From Desulfosudis oleivorans (GTDB lineage Bacteria; Desulfobacterota; Desulfobacteria; Desulfobacterales; SURF-7): a DNA stretch of 64,000 bases. Made by a program: the position numbers and the translations under genes. This document shows positions 63,408-64,000 of this stretch, piece by piece. Each line of letters opens with the position of its first letter. Within the stretch, counting starts at the first letter, position 1. The stretch lies in contig DYJD01000010.1 of the NCBI GenBank assembly GCA_020723325.1, positions 62,001 through 126,000 on the forward strand, in the 5' to 3' direction. The notes under the pieces are model-generated. The model was not told the origin of the DNA. It worked only from the letters and a program-made list of their open reading frames with translations, and ran no database searches.

Positions 63408-64000
63408 ATGGGCAAGATTTTTGATGCATTGAAAAAAGAGCATGCAAATCGAAAAATGATTTCCGCTGTATCAGAACAAAAAGATGATGAACACATCACC
63501 ATTCCCATCGATACTGAAACGACGGTTGCGAGCCCATCGCAGGTTGGAAGTTTTGCGCTTGATAAAAATCTCGTTTGTTTTCTCAACAACCAGTCTTTTG
63601 AGGCCGAACAATTCAAACTACTGAAGACCAACCTTCTTTTCCCTGCAAAAGGCGAGACGCCGCGCATCATTATGGTGACAAGTGCGGCCCCCAACGAAGG
63701 CAAGTCGTTTGTTGCGGCCAATTTAGCAATCAGTATTTCACAAAATATCGATGAGCATGTTTTGTTGTTAGATTGTGACTTGCGTTTGCCTACAATCCAT
63801 AAATTGTTCGGTCTAGGCGAAGGATCGGGGTTGAGTGATTATTTATCAAAGAATACCCCGATTAAAACCCTTTTGAGGAAAACGAATATCGGCAAATTAA
63901 GTATTTTAACAGCCGGCGCACCACCTAAAAATCCTGCTGAACTGCTGACTTCGGAGAAAATGGCTCAGTTGCTCACCGAAGTAAAAGAAAGATATTCCGA
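63408..64000 (+). CDS. BY-kinase / capsular tyrosine autokinase (partial)
   Basis: The gene starts at ATG 63408 and runs past the window end (about 197 codons seen). It has the N-terminal MGKIFDALKK typical of EPS-linked kinases, a Walker A SAAPNEGKSFVAANLA (about residues 90-105) and Walker A' LLLDCDLRLPTIHKLFG. The Tyr-rich tail is outside the window. It would phosphorylate itself on tyrosines and, with the chain-length protein upstream, control polymer export. Confidence 0.85.
   Translation, partial: MGKIFDALKKEHANRKMISAVSEQKDDEHITIPIDTETTVASPSQVGSFALDKNLVCFLNNQSFEAEQFKLLKTNLLFPAKGETPRIIMVTSAAPNEGKSFVAANLAISISQNIDEHVLLLDCDLRLPTIHKLFGLGEGSGLSDYLSKNTPIKTLLRKTNIGKLSILTAGAPPKNPAELLTSEKMAQLLTEVKERYS

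Overview
The window looks like part of the chromosome of an anaerobic Gram-negative bacterium of the Desulfobacterota, most likely near the Desulfobacterales. This is inferred from gene content: HdrB/HdrC-type proteins, a sodium-pump decarboxylase operon, DUF3365 haem-sensor and two-CW-domain proteins, persulfide/thiosulfate genes, an exosortase and several intergenic repeat families. I see no rRNA, tRNA, CRISPR array, transposase or phage gene.

Region by region. 1-1610: a 34-residue Arg/Lys-rich peptide gene followed by a radical SAM/SPASM enzyme (probable RiPP pair). 1724-3958: a membrane polyferredoxin divergent from a haem-c/HisKA protein, with an FNR-like palindrome between them. 4144-8653: a Slam-like outer-membrane translocator, a CsgG-like/proline-rich/TbpB-like barrel fusion that may be its substrate, and a CsgG-like lipoprotein. 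8817-10948: a chemoreceptor and an FMN-binding lipoprotein. 11073-17016: hdrCB, a PP2C phosphatase with a Ser/Thr kinase, a trans-sulfuration PLP enzyme and an HTH regulator. The kinase and the HTH protein share a two-CW cysteine domain, and three promoters here share one palindromic operator. 17040-20491: hybrid histidine kinase and receiver. 20827-25049: carboxyltransferase-type decarboxylase operon (alpha, beta, gamma-like, biotin carrier) whose alpha gene has an amber stop and a frameshift.

25052-35746: DUF4388/zinc-ribbon protein, MBL hydrolase, universal stress protein, radical SAM protein, tandem outer-membrane paralogues (one frameshifted in an A8 tract), MurJ, an M24 peptidase with a TetR regulator, and a YpsA-like protein. 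36045-40983: a VIT/VWA protein with a VPEP C-terminal sorting signal, its probable exosortase and a CreB/CreC pair. 41262-43231: a TetR regulator coupled to a Tat-exported old-yellow-enzyme reductase. 43632-47684: an exported CstB-like persulfide dioxygenase/rhodanese and two YeeE/TsuA-type transporters, the second with a truncated rhodanese tail. 47667-51622: cardiolipin synthase and two glycosyltransferases. 51894-61346: a lone receiver and a complete recC-recB-recD operon. 61774-64000: a polysaccharide chain-length determinant and the start of a BY-kinase.

Intergenic DNA carries at least four repeat families: a 6-bp-periodic repeat usually in inverted pairs, a REP-like element with a GCGGCTGGAAGCCGC core, AT-rich inverted repeats built on ATCCGAAA, and CTTTAGTCACTTTAG-type repeats. 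The strongest candidates for undescribed biology are the Slam-like/CsgG-barrel cluster, the two-CW kinase/regulator circuit with its shared operator, and the small peptide/radical SAM pair.
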